Source: CAISGS01 sp044346445 (GTDB lineage: Bacteria; Pseudomonadota; Alphaproteobacteria; Caulobacterales; Caulobacteraceae). From it: a stretch of 6,628 bases of DNA. Below, piece after piece: positions 1 through 4,804 of this stretch. The position numbers were made by a program, and so were the translations under genes. Position 1 is the first letter of the stretch. Every line of letters starts with the position of its first letter. Location: NCBI GenBank assembly GCA_044346445.1, contig JBIIZD010000117.1:1-6628 (forward strand), in the 5' to 3' direction. The notes below the pieces were generated by a model. The model ran no database searches. It was not told the DNA's origin and worked only from the letters and a program-made list of their open reading frames with translations.

Positions 1-568
1 GCTCGACATTCAGACTGATGCCGTGAAAGGACACCCAGTGGCGCAGCTTGACGCCAAGCGCGGCGATCTTGTCCTCCTGCGGCCTAAGCCCAGGCACCTT
101 GCGGGTGACCCAGACCCCGACCCGGCCTGGCTTGACCTCAGCTTGAACATTGAACGTGGCCAAAGCGTTTATGATCCAGACCTCCAGGGCCTGGACAAAG
201 GCGTGCACATCGCGGCCGCGGGCGCGCAGGTCCAGCATGATATAGGCCACCCTCTGACCCGGCCCATGATAGGTGTATTGACCGCCCCGGCCGCTGGCAT
301 GGACAGGAAACCGGTCGGGAACCAAAAGATCTTCGCCCTTGGACGATACCCCAGCCGTATAGAGGGCCGGGTGTTCGAGAAGCCAGACCATTTCACAGGC
401 CGTGCCTTCATAAATGGCCCTGGCCCTAGCCTCCATCACAGCCACAGCCGCCTCATAGCCAACAGGCTGGGCCGAGACCGCCCAATCGACCGCTTGATCA
501 TCGGTACGCGTAAAAATACGGGCTTCCACGGCAAAACTTCCCTCGGGTCTTAATACCCGGTCAAGCAT
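1..568 (-). CDS. lipB: Octanoyltransferase LipB, 3' end missing at window edge
   Basis: LipB moves the octanoyl group from octanoyl-ACP to the lipoyl domains of 2-oxoacid dehydrogenases and the glycine cleavage H protein, the first step of cytosolic lipoate synthesis. Reading the minus strand from ATG at 568 gives 189 residues before the window ends. Family signatures are clear: LLEHPALYTAG (63-73), GRGGQYTYHGPGQ (93-105), GVWV (151-154), EDKIAALGVKLR (165-176) and WVSFHGISLNV (178-188). Lys167 matches the catalytic lysine. The catalytic cysteine lies further on, beyond the edge (E. coli LipB is about 213 aa, so a few dozen residues are missing). ATG 568 is the only usual start codon after the upstream in-frame TGA. 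No Shine-Dalgarno precedes it, and a TACAAT box lies just upstream, so the mRNA may be leaderless. It is divergent from the SpoA-domain gene. The identification is secure; the missing end is due only to the window. Confidence 0.95.
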   Translation of the reverse strand, partial: MLDRVLRPEGSFAVEARIFTRTDDQAVDWAVSAQPVGYEAAVAVMEARARAIYEGTACEMVWLLEHPALYTAGVSSKGEDLLVPDRFPVHASGRGGQYTYHGPGQRVAYIMLDLRARGRDVHAFVQALEVWIINALATFNVQAEVKPGRVGVWVTRKVPGLRPQEDKIAALGVKLRHWVSFHGISLNVE

Positions 569-576
569 GTTGCGGC

Positions 577-582
577 ATTGTA
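577..582 (-). promoter_or_regulatory. Possible -10 box of lipB (leaderless transcript)
   Basis: On the minus strand the sequence reads TATACAATGCCGCAACATG into the lipB start. TACAAT (582 down to 577) fits a -10 hexamer. Initiation about 7 nt later would fall within 1-3 nt of the ATG at 568, which fits the absence of a Shine-Dalgarno. No convincing -35 is seen at 16-18 nt spacing, so this is tentative. Confidence 0.35.
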
Positions 583-636
583 TAGGCCAAGGTGATCAAT
601 AGCCTGTTCTAGGTTGCGGCTTAAGGAATCTTTTGC

Positions 637-891
637 GTGGGTCAAGTCAACTGGGTCAATGTCGAGATCTCGGTCTTGCTCGGGCGGTCCGTGCTGCCAA
701 TGCGGCAATTCTTGCGCATGGGCCGGGGCGCTGTGATCCCGCTGGATGCCCAGGCCACGGACGAGGTCTGGATCTTGGCCAATAATTATCCCGTGGCCAG
801 GGGGCAGATCATGATCAATGAGGACCGTATCACGGTGCATGTGACGCGGACGGCGGATGTGTATGACTATATGGCCGGCGGCGTGGCCTAG
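637..891 (+). CDS. Short FliN/SpoA-domain protein (flagellar switch or type III C-ring family)
   Basis: This is an 84-residue protein made almost entirely of one SpoA (surface presentation of antigens) domain, about residues 7-72. The typical pattern is visible: VNVEISVLLGRSVLPMRQFL, then the GRGAVIPLD turn, then ANNYPVARGQIMI and a closing RITVHVT strand. In FliN, FliM and type III secretion Q proteins this domain builds the cytoplasmic C-ring of the flagellar motor or injectisome. FliN is normally longer (E. coli about 137 aa), and the N-terminal extension is absent here. The GTG start at 637 is supported by AAGGA at 623-627 with 9 nt spacing. No other flagellar or secretion gene lies in the window. 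It could be a bona fide FliN, a second FliN-like subunit, or a repurposed SpoA protein, so no gene symbol is given. The domain call is firm; the exact role is open. Confidence 0.85.
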   Translation: MGQVNWVNVEISVLLGRSVLPMRQFLRMGRGAVIPLDAQATDEVWILANNYPVARGQIMINEDRITVHVTRTADVYDYMAGGVA

Positions 892-909
892 GGCGTGGGG
901 TAATTGTCA

Positions 910-940
910 GCAAAAAGCCTAGCTAGGCCATAAGTTTTGC
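910..940. repeat. Nested inverted repeat around a 12-nt perfect palindrome
   Basis: GCCTAGCTAGGC (917-928) is a perfect palindrome, and it sits between GCAAAA (910-915) and TTTTGC (935-940), which are also inverted. It lies 19 nt after the SpoA gene stop and about 75 nt before tRNA-Leu. On the minus strand the palindrome is followed by TTTTTGC, but its stem is only about 4-5 bp and no minus-strand gene ends here. It could therefore be an operator, a weak terminator or chance. Confidence 0.4.
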
Positions 941-1014
941 AGTCTTTTCGTGTTTACCTGCATTAGGCCTTCACAGATGCGCTTGGGTTTGGTACCCCCG
1001 CCCCTCACCACGAT

Positions 1015-1099
1015 GCGGTCGTGGCGGAATTGGTAGACGCGCAGCGTTGAGGTCGCTGTGGGGCAACCCGTGGAAGTTCGAGTCTTCTCGACCGCACCA
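1015..1099 (+). tRNA. tRNA-Leu(GAG)
   Basis: An 85-nt cloverleaf can be folded. The acceptor stem GCGGTCG (1015-1021) pairs with CGACCGC (1089-1095), followed by discriminator A1096 and an encoded CCA (1097-1099). The D-arm holds TGGCGGAATTGGTAGACGC. The anticodon stem CAGCG/CGCTG (1042-1046, 1054-1058) closes the loop TTGAGGT, with anticodon GAG at 1049-1051, which reads CUC and CUU leucine codons. A long variable arm (TGGGGCAACCCGT), typical of type II leucine tRNAs, precedes the T-arm GGAAG-TTCGAGT-CTTCT (1072-1088). All stems pair, with one G-U pair in the T stem. It stands alone, 98 nt before mgtE. Confidence 0.97.
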
Positions 1100-1116
1100 G
1101 TGATGAACAGACAAGC

Positions 1117-1151
1117 GCTCCCGATACCGAAAGGTCAATCGGGGGCTCTTT
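1117..1151 (+). terminator. Hairpin after tRNA-Leu, probable terminator or processing structure
   Basis: GCTCCCGAT (1117-1125) pairs with ATCGGGGGC (1138-1146), one pair being T-G. Inside it ACC and GGT close a GAAA tetraloop (1129-1132). TCTTT follows, a poor T-tract. It starts 18 nt after the tRNA CCA end and ends about 50 nt before the mgtE start. It fits an intrinsic terminator for the tRNA transcript, possibly leaky into mgtE. Confidence 0.5.
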
Positions 1152-1197
1152 GCCAATCCGTCGGCCGCGGACAGTGCATGTCCTGAAGGAGGGGTTT

Positions 1198-2619
1198 ATG
1201 TCCCAGAGCGCGGGCGACCTGAAGGCGGAACGCAAAGACCCTGTGGTCGAGGATCTGGAAGATCTGGCCCTGGGCGAGGACTATGCCCTCAATCCTGACT
1301 ATATTGACATGGTGGTCAGCGCTGCTGACCGGGGCGATTCAGAGCGTCTGCGCGAGCTGATCGAGGCCTTGCACCCGGCCGATGTCGCCGACTTGATGGC
1401 GTTCTTGTCCGCAGACTATCGCCAAGAAGTGCTCGCCTTTATTTCGCCCGACGCCTTGGCCGACATTCTGTCCGAGCTGGACACCAATATCCGCGAAGAA
1501 TTGCTCGAACAGGTCACGCCCGCAGCCTTGGCACGGGTGCTGGAAGACCTCGATTCCGATGATGCCGCCGATCTGGTCGAGGATCTGGAAGACGACAAGC
1601 GTGATGCGGTCTTGGCCGCCATGTCCGAGGTTGACCGCGCCGGTATCCGCAATTCGTTGGCCTATGCCGAGGAGAGCGCCGGGCGCTTGATGCAGCGCGA
1701 GGTCATGGCCGCGCCACAGTTTTGGACCGTGGGTCAGGCGATTGACCATATGCGTCAAGCCGGTGATGAACTGCCGGACCTGTTCTTCGACATCTATGTC
1801 GTTGATCCAGCTTATGTACCCCAGGGCGCTGTAGCCCTAAGCCGGTTGCTAAAAACCCGGCGCGATACGCCCTTGAGCCAGATCATGGAGCCGGTTTCCG
1901 AAATTCCGGTCGATATGGACCAAGAAGAGGTCGCGTATATTTTCGACAAGTATCACCTGATCTCGGCACCCGTCACGGACCCGGCGGGCCGTCTGGTCGG
2001 GCAGATCACGGTCGATGACATTGTTGGCGTTATTCAGGAAGAAAGCCAGGAAGACATATTGGCCCTGGCCGGTGTGACGGATGCTGGCCGGGATGCAACC
2101 GTGCTGGGTGTGGCGCGGTCTCGGTTCTGGTGGCTGTTGATCAATCTGGGCACAGCCGTGCTCGCCTCCAGCGTCATTTCCTTGTTCGAGGGCGCGATCT
2201 CAAAGCTGGTCGCCTTGGCTGTGCTCATGCCGATTGTCGCCTCCATGGGCGGCAATGCCGGGACCCAGACCCTAACCGTTGCCGTGCGGGCCTTGGCGAC
2301 CAAGGAGCTTACCTCGGTCAATGTCTGGCGCACGGTGGTGCGAGAAGTGATTGTGGGCCTGTTTAATGGCTCGGCTTTTGCGATCTGTGTGGGGCTTGTC
2401 GCGGCCTTTTGGTTCGGTGACCCGATGCTGGGGCTGGTCATAGGTATGGCCATGGTGATCAATCTGTTTGCGGCGGCCCTTGCAGGCATATTCGTCCCAA
2501 TTACCCTGGAAAGAATGGGCTATGACCCAGCGGTGTCCTCGACTGTGTTTGTGACCACGGTGACAGACGTTGTCGGTTTCTTCAGCTTTTTGGGTCTAGC
2601 TGTGCTCATTCTTTTGTGA
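1198..2619 (+). CDS. mgtE: Magnesium transporter MgtE
   Basis: This encodes a 473-residue inner-membrane Mg2+ channel of the MgtE family, a homodimer gated by cytosolic magnesium. The domain order is complete. An acidic helical N domain (about 35-160) contains the repeated LHPADVADLM-, LEDLDSDDAADLVEDLEDD-type motifs. A pair of CBS domains follows (about 165-285; ITVDDIVGVI at 270-279), and then the membrane domain (about 305-473). The latter carries the family signature GGNAGTQT (351-358), NLFAAALAG (422-430) and TTVTDVVGF (453-461). Asp457 matches the pore aspartate that coordinates Mg2+ (Asp432 in the Thermus protein, from memory). The start at ATG 1198 is chosen because AAGGAGG (1186-1192) sits 5 nt upstream; an in-frame TTG at 1150 would add 16 residues overlapping the hairpin and has no ribosome site. 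Length matches the family (about 450 aa). No M-box-sized leader is present. It is followed by the SpmX-like gene 66 nt on. Confidence 0.97.
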   Translation: MSQSAGDLKAERKDPVVEDLEDLALGEDYALNPDYIDMVVSAADRGDSERLRELIEALHPADVADLMAFLSADYRQEVLAFISPDALADILSELDTNIREELLEQVTPAALARVLEDLDSDDAADLVEDLEDDKRDAVLAAMSEVDRAGIRNSLAYAEESAGRLMQREVMAAPQFWTVGQAIDHMRQAGDELPDLFFDIYVVDPAYVPQGAVALSRLLKTRRDTPLSQIMEPVSEIPVDMDQEEVAYIFDKYHLISAPVTDPAGRLVGQITVDDIVGVIQEESQEDILALAGVTDAGRDATVLGVARSRFWWLLINLGTAVLASSVISLFEGAISKLVALAVLMPIVASMGGNAGTQTLTVAVRALATKELTSVNVWRTVVREVIVGLFNGSAFAICVGLVAAFWFGDPMLGLVIGMAMVINLFAAALAGIFVPITLERMGYDPAVSSTVFVTTVTDVVGFFSFLGLAVLILL

Positions 2620-2648
2620 GACCGTGATCCGCTATAGCCTTATCGGCC

Positions 2649-2664
2649 TTGGGTGGGATATTGC
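2649..2664 (+). promoter_or_regulatory. Weak sigma-54-like -24/-12 promoter of the SpmX-like gene
   Basis: TTGGGTGGGATATTGC has GG at 2651-2652 and GC at 2663-2664, the 12-nt phasing required for sigma-54. The TTGC half of the -12 box is perfect, but the -24 box deviates from TTGGCACG at three positions. Initiation near 2676 would leave about 10 nt of leader before ATG 2686. In Caulobacter, spmX is known to depend on sigma-54 and TacA, which gives this weak match some context. Confidence 0.3.
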
Positions 2665-2685
2665 GGGGTGGCGGTTAAGACCGAT

Positions 2686-3585
2686 ATGGAGCCTTTTCGT
2701 ATTTCCAGATCAGGGCTTGATTTGATCAAGCGCCTTGAGGGCTTTCGCGACGGGCCGATGCGACTGGATAATGGTCGGTGGGTCATCGGTTATGGTCATG
2801 TTTTTGTGTCAAGACCCAAACTCGCCGTGACCCCCAAGGAAGCAGAAATCTTGCTGCTTTATGATCTAAGCGCGATTGGTCAGGCCTTGGAAGCGCTGAT
2901 CTTCACGCCGCTGAACCAAAACCAGACCGATGCCTTGTTCAGCTTTGTCTATAATATTGGCCTTTGGGCTTTTGCCGAATCGGATGTGCTGAGCCTGATC
3001 AATCAAGGCGCACTGGTGCCTGCGGCTGCGGCCATGGAGTTATGGTGTACGGCAGACCTTCGCGGGCATAGCATGGTCATTGACGTATTGGTACGCCGAC
3101 GGGCGGCGGAAAAGGCCCTGTTCCTCAAGCCGCCGGGCGGATGGCGTCCAGCGCCAAGCCATATTCTCGTTCCCCTGGCCCAGACCCGGCTTGATCCCGA
3201 GCCTGTAGCCCTTGGCATAGATTTTGACCTTTCCAATCCGGCGCTGCCGACGCCATTTGATCCGCGCTTGGCGACCGCCGTGTTTGACAAGGGTGCTGGT
3301 CAGTCCCGCGATGCGCTCGGTATAGAAGCGGTGTGGAAACCAAATGCCAAGGCCGGGCCAAAGGCGGCGGATTGGGGTTCAGCCCTGATAATGTCTGGCG
3401 TGGCAATAACCAGTTTTGGCTTGATCGGGATGGCGACCCATCAGGGCCTATCGGTTCCGCCTGCGCCGGGCATGGGTGTTGGCTCGACCCTGATTGCCTG
3501 GTTCTGCGGCCTTAGCGGTGTCTTGGTCCTGGCCATGGTGGCGCGCAAAACCATCTTAAAAGTCATGCGGCCTGCAAGCACTTAA
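2686..3585 (+). CDS. SpmX-like protein: GH24 muramidase-like domain plus two C-terminal membrane segments
   Basis: A 299-residue protein. Residues about 6-148 are a phage-type (GH24, T4-like) lysozyme fold: LIKRLEGF (13-20), GRWVIGYGH (30-38), LNQNQTDALFSFVYNIG (76-92) and VRRRAAEKALF (136-146). A proline-rich linker (about 149-228) leads to two hydrophobic segments, about 232-250 and 264-286. This layout matches SpmX, the alphaproteobacterial polarity factor that recruits the DivJ kinase; Caulobacter SpmX is longer (about 430 aa), mainly in the linker. Glu18 matches the catalytic Glu (T4 E11), but the Asp20 position is Leu27 and the Thr26 position is Val33, so strong muramidase activity is doubtful. 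There is no signal peptide, as in SpmX. The start at ATG 2686 fits family N-termini and has a weak AAGA at 2677-2680; GTG codons at 2653 and 2668 are in frame but lie inside or against the possible promoter. An endolysin-like enzyme is the alternative; no phage genes are adjacent. Confidence 0.85.
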   Translation: MEPFRISRSGLDLIKRLEGFRDGPMRLDNGRWVIGYGHVFVSRPKLAVTPKEAEILLLYDLSAIGQALEALIFTPLNQNQTDALFSFVYNIGLWAFAESDVLSLINQGALVPAAAAMELWCTADLRGHSMVIDVLVRRRAAEKALFLKPPGGWRPAPSHILVPLAQTRLDPEPVALGIDFDLSNPALPTPFDPRLATAVFDKGAGQSRDALGIEAVWKPNAKAGPKAADWGSALIMSGVAITSFGLIGMATHQGLSVPPAPGMGVGSTLIAWFCGLSGVLVLAMVARKTILKVMRPAST

Positions 3586-3656
3586 GCCCATAAATGACCA
3601 AGCTTGCGCAGAAAACCGAAGCGCCCGGCACGGTGGCTTGGCGCGTGCCTAGAGGC

Positions 3657-3702
3657 AAAGAAAAAGCGCCGCAGGGGATGATCTGTCCATCCCCCGCGAC
3701 GC
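3657..3702 (-). terminator. Strong intrinsic terminator of the candidate small RNA
   Basis: On the minus strand, GCG-t-CGC-g-GGGGATG pairs with CATCCCC-t-GCG-g-CGC: 13 base pairs with two mismatches around a 7-nt loop (3681-3687). It is followed at once by TTTTTCTTT (3665-3657). The T-tract exists only on the minus side, so it ends leftward transcription. Since the rpmG transcript has its own terminator at 3884-3912, a second strong terminator here implies a separate transcript. Confidence 0.8.
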
Positions 3703-3730
3703 CCAACACTGTCAGCGAAGCCGCTGAACC

Positions 3731-3793
3731 TCAGCTGAGGTGATAGATCCTCGCCAAGTCTCCCAGAGACCTCGTATTGTGACAATGAGACAC
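3731..3793 (-). CDS. Possible 20-residue peptide within the candidate small RNA
   Basis: GTG at 3793-3791 follows the Shine-Dalgarno core GGAGG by 7 nt, which is ideal spacing. The frame then runs 20 codons to TGA (3733-3731) and ends ...DLARIYHLS. The stop lies inside the palindrome ACCTCAGCTGAGGT, so a ribosome at the stop would cover the segment able to pair with the Shine-Dalgarno. That arrangement would suit self-regulated translation or a stalling peptide. The peptide resembles nothing I can name. It has no membrane segment, a near-neutral to basic make-up and one Cys. It may equally be a non-translated coincidence, since its only support is the ribosome site and the spacing. Confidence 0.3.
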   Translation of the reverse strand: MSHCHNTRSLGDLARIYHLS

Positions 3794-3883
3794 TGGATCA
3801 CCTCCTTTCGCTGTTAAACAGGGACTCAGAGTTTGCGGGCTTTACAAAAAAACGCAAGGGGCTGATTTCGCCGATCGAGAATC

Positions 3884-3912
3884 AAAAACGCCCGACAGGG
3901 CTGCCGGGCGTT
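3884..3912 (-). terminator. Intrinsic terminator of rpmG
   Basis: AACGCCCG (3887-3894) and CGGGCGTT (3905-3912) form an 8-bp GC-rich stem, extended by CAG/CTG past one mismatch. On the minus strand it is followed by a run of five T (3888-3884). It begins 27 nt after the rpmG stop. Confidence 0.88.
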
Positions 3913-3939
3913 CGATGGTCTTGGCAAGGGTGGCCGATC

Positions 3940-4107
3940 TTATTTGATCTTGCCTTCCTTGAATTGGACATGCTTGCGCACAACGGGGTCATACTTGTTC
4001 ATGACCAGCTTTTCGGTCTTGGTGCGGGCATTCTTCTTGGTGACATAGAAGAAGCCGGTATCCGCGGTCGAGTTCATGCGGATCTTGATCTGTGCTGGCT
4101 TAGCCAT
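3940..4107 (-). CDS. rpmG: Large-subunit ribosomal protein L33 (zinc-free type)
   Basis: A 55-residue basic protein, bL33, of the 50S subunit near the exit-site side. It starts MAKPAQIKIRMNSTADTGFF, carries TKKNARTKTEKL (23-34), and ends in the family signature KYDPVVRKHVQFKEGKIK (38-55), matching E. coli L33 in length and almost throughout. The paired CxxC motifs of zinc-binding L33 are absent, so this is the C-minus form that does not need zinc. GAAGGA lies 7 nt upstream of the ATG at 4107. It has its own promoter (4167-4194) directly after the Nudix pair and its own terminator (3884-3912), so it is probably transcribed alone, with possible read-through from the Nudix genes. Confidence 0.97.
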   Translation of the reverse strand: MAKPAQIKIRMNSTADTGFFYVTKKNARTKTEKLVMNKYDPVVRKHVQFKEGKIK

Positions 4108-4166
4108 GGTTCAATCCTTCGGGGGCCAGCCGCAGGCGCGGTGAGCCAGAAAATTTAAGAGCGCGG

Positions 4167-4194
4167 ACAATACCCATGACGCGGCCATTGTCAA
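4167..4194 (-). promoter_or_regulatory. Promoter of rpmG
   Basis: On the minus strand a perfect -35 TTGACA (4194-4189) is followed after 16 nt by TATTGT (4172-4167), a 4/6 match to the -10. Initiation would fall near 4160, giving a leader of about 50 nt before the rpmG ATG. It starts 13 nt beyond the stop of the upstream Nudix gene. Confidence 0.65.
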
Positions 4195-4207
4195 CGCGCC
4201 ATGACGT

Positions 4208-4804
4208 CTATCTTAGCGCCTTATGCCTGGGGGCGCCGCCGCGATAGGTAAAGAGAAAGGCCCGATGGTCGCGCGCCTGATCGGCGACATGATGCAAAAC
4301 CGCCTCGGTAATGTCGAACATGGGCAGTTTTAGCGCGTCGTCCAATGGCCGGTAATCCAGATCGGCTAACTCAGGGGATGCGGCATGGGTGCCTTGCGTC
4401 AAGGCCGCGTCGATTTGAAAAAACCGGGCATGAAAGCGGATCGGGCTTTCCGTGGGGGTAATGGCCCGGGCAATCAAGGTCAGGCGCGACAGGTCGGGGC
4501 CATCATGGCCGGGGCCTGCGGGCACAGTCAGGCCCGTTTCCTCCTCGGTCTCGCGCAAGGCAGCAACGCCTAGGGCATTAGCCAAGGTCTGGCTTGCCGC
4601 ACAAAGCCGGATACAGTCGCCCGACAAGGGCTTGGCGGGCCGGATCAGCCGGTCAGCGGGGTCAAGCTTGCCGCCGGGAAACACAAACACATCGGGGGCA
4701 AAGGCAGACTTGCCCGGTCTGCGGCCCATTAGTACTTCTGGCCCCGTCGATCCTTGCCGGATCAGGACCAGGCTTGCGGCATGGCGCGGCTTGGCCGGGG
4801 TCAC
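4208..4804 (-). CDS. Nudix hydrolase, NUDT19-like, second of a tandem pair
   Basis: A 198-residue cytosolic Nudix-fold protein, likely hydrolysing a nucleoside diphosphate linked to another moiety. Visible landmarks: LMGRR (25-29), FVFPGGKLDPADR (40-52), then after an unusually long insertion the core ALRETEEETGL (82-92), which supplies the metal-binding REUxEExGU half. ARAITP (112-117) and RFHARFF (123-129) follow. The wide gap between PGG and the RExxEE helix is as I recall for NUDT19/RP2-type proteins, whose known member acts on CoA; that substrate is only a possibility here. GTG 4804 is chosen as the start because it overlaps the preceding gene's TGA (GTGA), and the open frame further upstream is merely read through that gene. 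Its sequence parallels the upstream neighbour along its length, pointing to tandem duplication. Confidence 0.88.
   Translation of the reverse strand: MTPAKPRHAASLVLIRQGSTGPEVLMGRRPGKSAFAPDVFVFPGGKLDPADRLIRPAKPLSGDCIRLCAASQTLANALGVAALRETEEETGLTVPAGPGHDGPDLSRLTLIARAITPTESPIRFHARFFQIDAALTQGTHAASPELADLDYRPLDDALKLPMFDITEAVLHHVADQARDHRAFLFTYRGGAPRHKALR

Larger units (their letters stand above)
3657..3809 (-). ncRNA. Candidate structured small RNA (possibly dual-function) with a hyper-extended Shine-Dalgarno
   Basis: The minus strand between rpmG and the converging SpmX-like gene holds a compact structured unit. From its 5' side (high coordinates): GAAAGGAGGTGATCCAG (3809-3793), the exact complement of 17 nt at the alphaproteobacterial 16S 3' end; ATTG-TCA-CAAT; GTCTC-TGG-GAGAC; ATCACCTC; TCAGCG-GCTT-CGCTGA (3727-3712); and a strong terminator (3702-3657). 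GAGGTGAT of the Shine-Dalgarno (3804-3797) is complementary to ATCACCTC (3744-3737). The latter overlaps a perfect palindrome ACCTCAGCTGAGGT (3728-3741), so two alternative folds compete. No gene lies downstream on this strand before the SpmX-like 3' end, which argues against a simple mRNA leader. The 5' end and promoter are not resolved, and the true start may lie 10-40 nt further upstream. I do not recognise a known RNA family; this is inferred from structure and layout. Confidence 0.45.

Noticed and set aside
23..553. Plus-strand open frame of 176 codons
   Set aside because: It lies opposite lipB, which shows conserved family motifs throughout; no ribosome site precedes it.
569..620. Direct repeat GTTGCGGC at 569-576 and 613-620
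   Set aside because: Only 8 nt and just two copies, which is expected by chance in GC-rich DNA.
1150..1197. Upstream TTG start for mgtE
   Set aside because: It has no ribosome site and falls at the tRNA hairpin; ATG 1198 has a near-perfect AAGGAGG at 5 nt.
1100..1197. Mg2+-sensing M-box riboswitch before mgtE
   Set aside because: The 98-nt gap is too short for the roughly 150-nt element, and its only structure is the hairpin after the tRNA.
2686..3585. Prophage endolysin as a sign of a phage remnant
   Set aside because: No holin, spanin, integrase or structural genes are nearby; the active-site substitutions and two C-terminal membrane segments fit SpmX better.
3582..3785. Minus-strand open frame of 67 codons from TTG
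   Set aside because: Its start is 15 nt from the Shine-Dalgarno core, it reads straight through the strong terminator hairpin, and it overlaps the end of the SpmX-like gene; the 20-codon GTG frame fits the ribosome site better.
3793..3809. Fragment of a 16S rRNA gene on the plus strand
   Set aside because: Only the last 17 nt match; the bases before it do not resemble the conserved GGGGAACCTGCGG region, and no ITS, tRNA or 23S follows.
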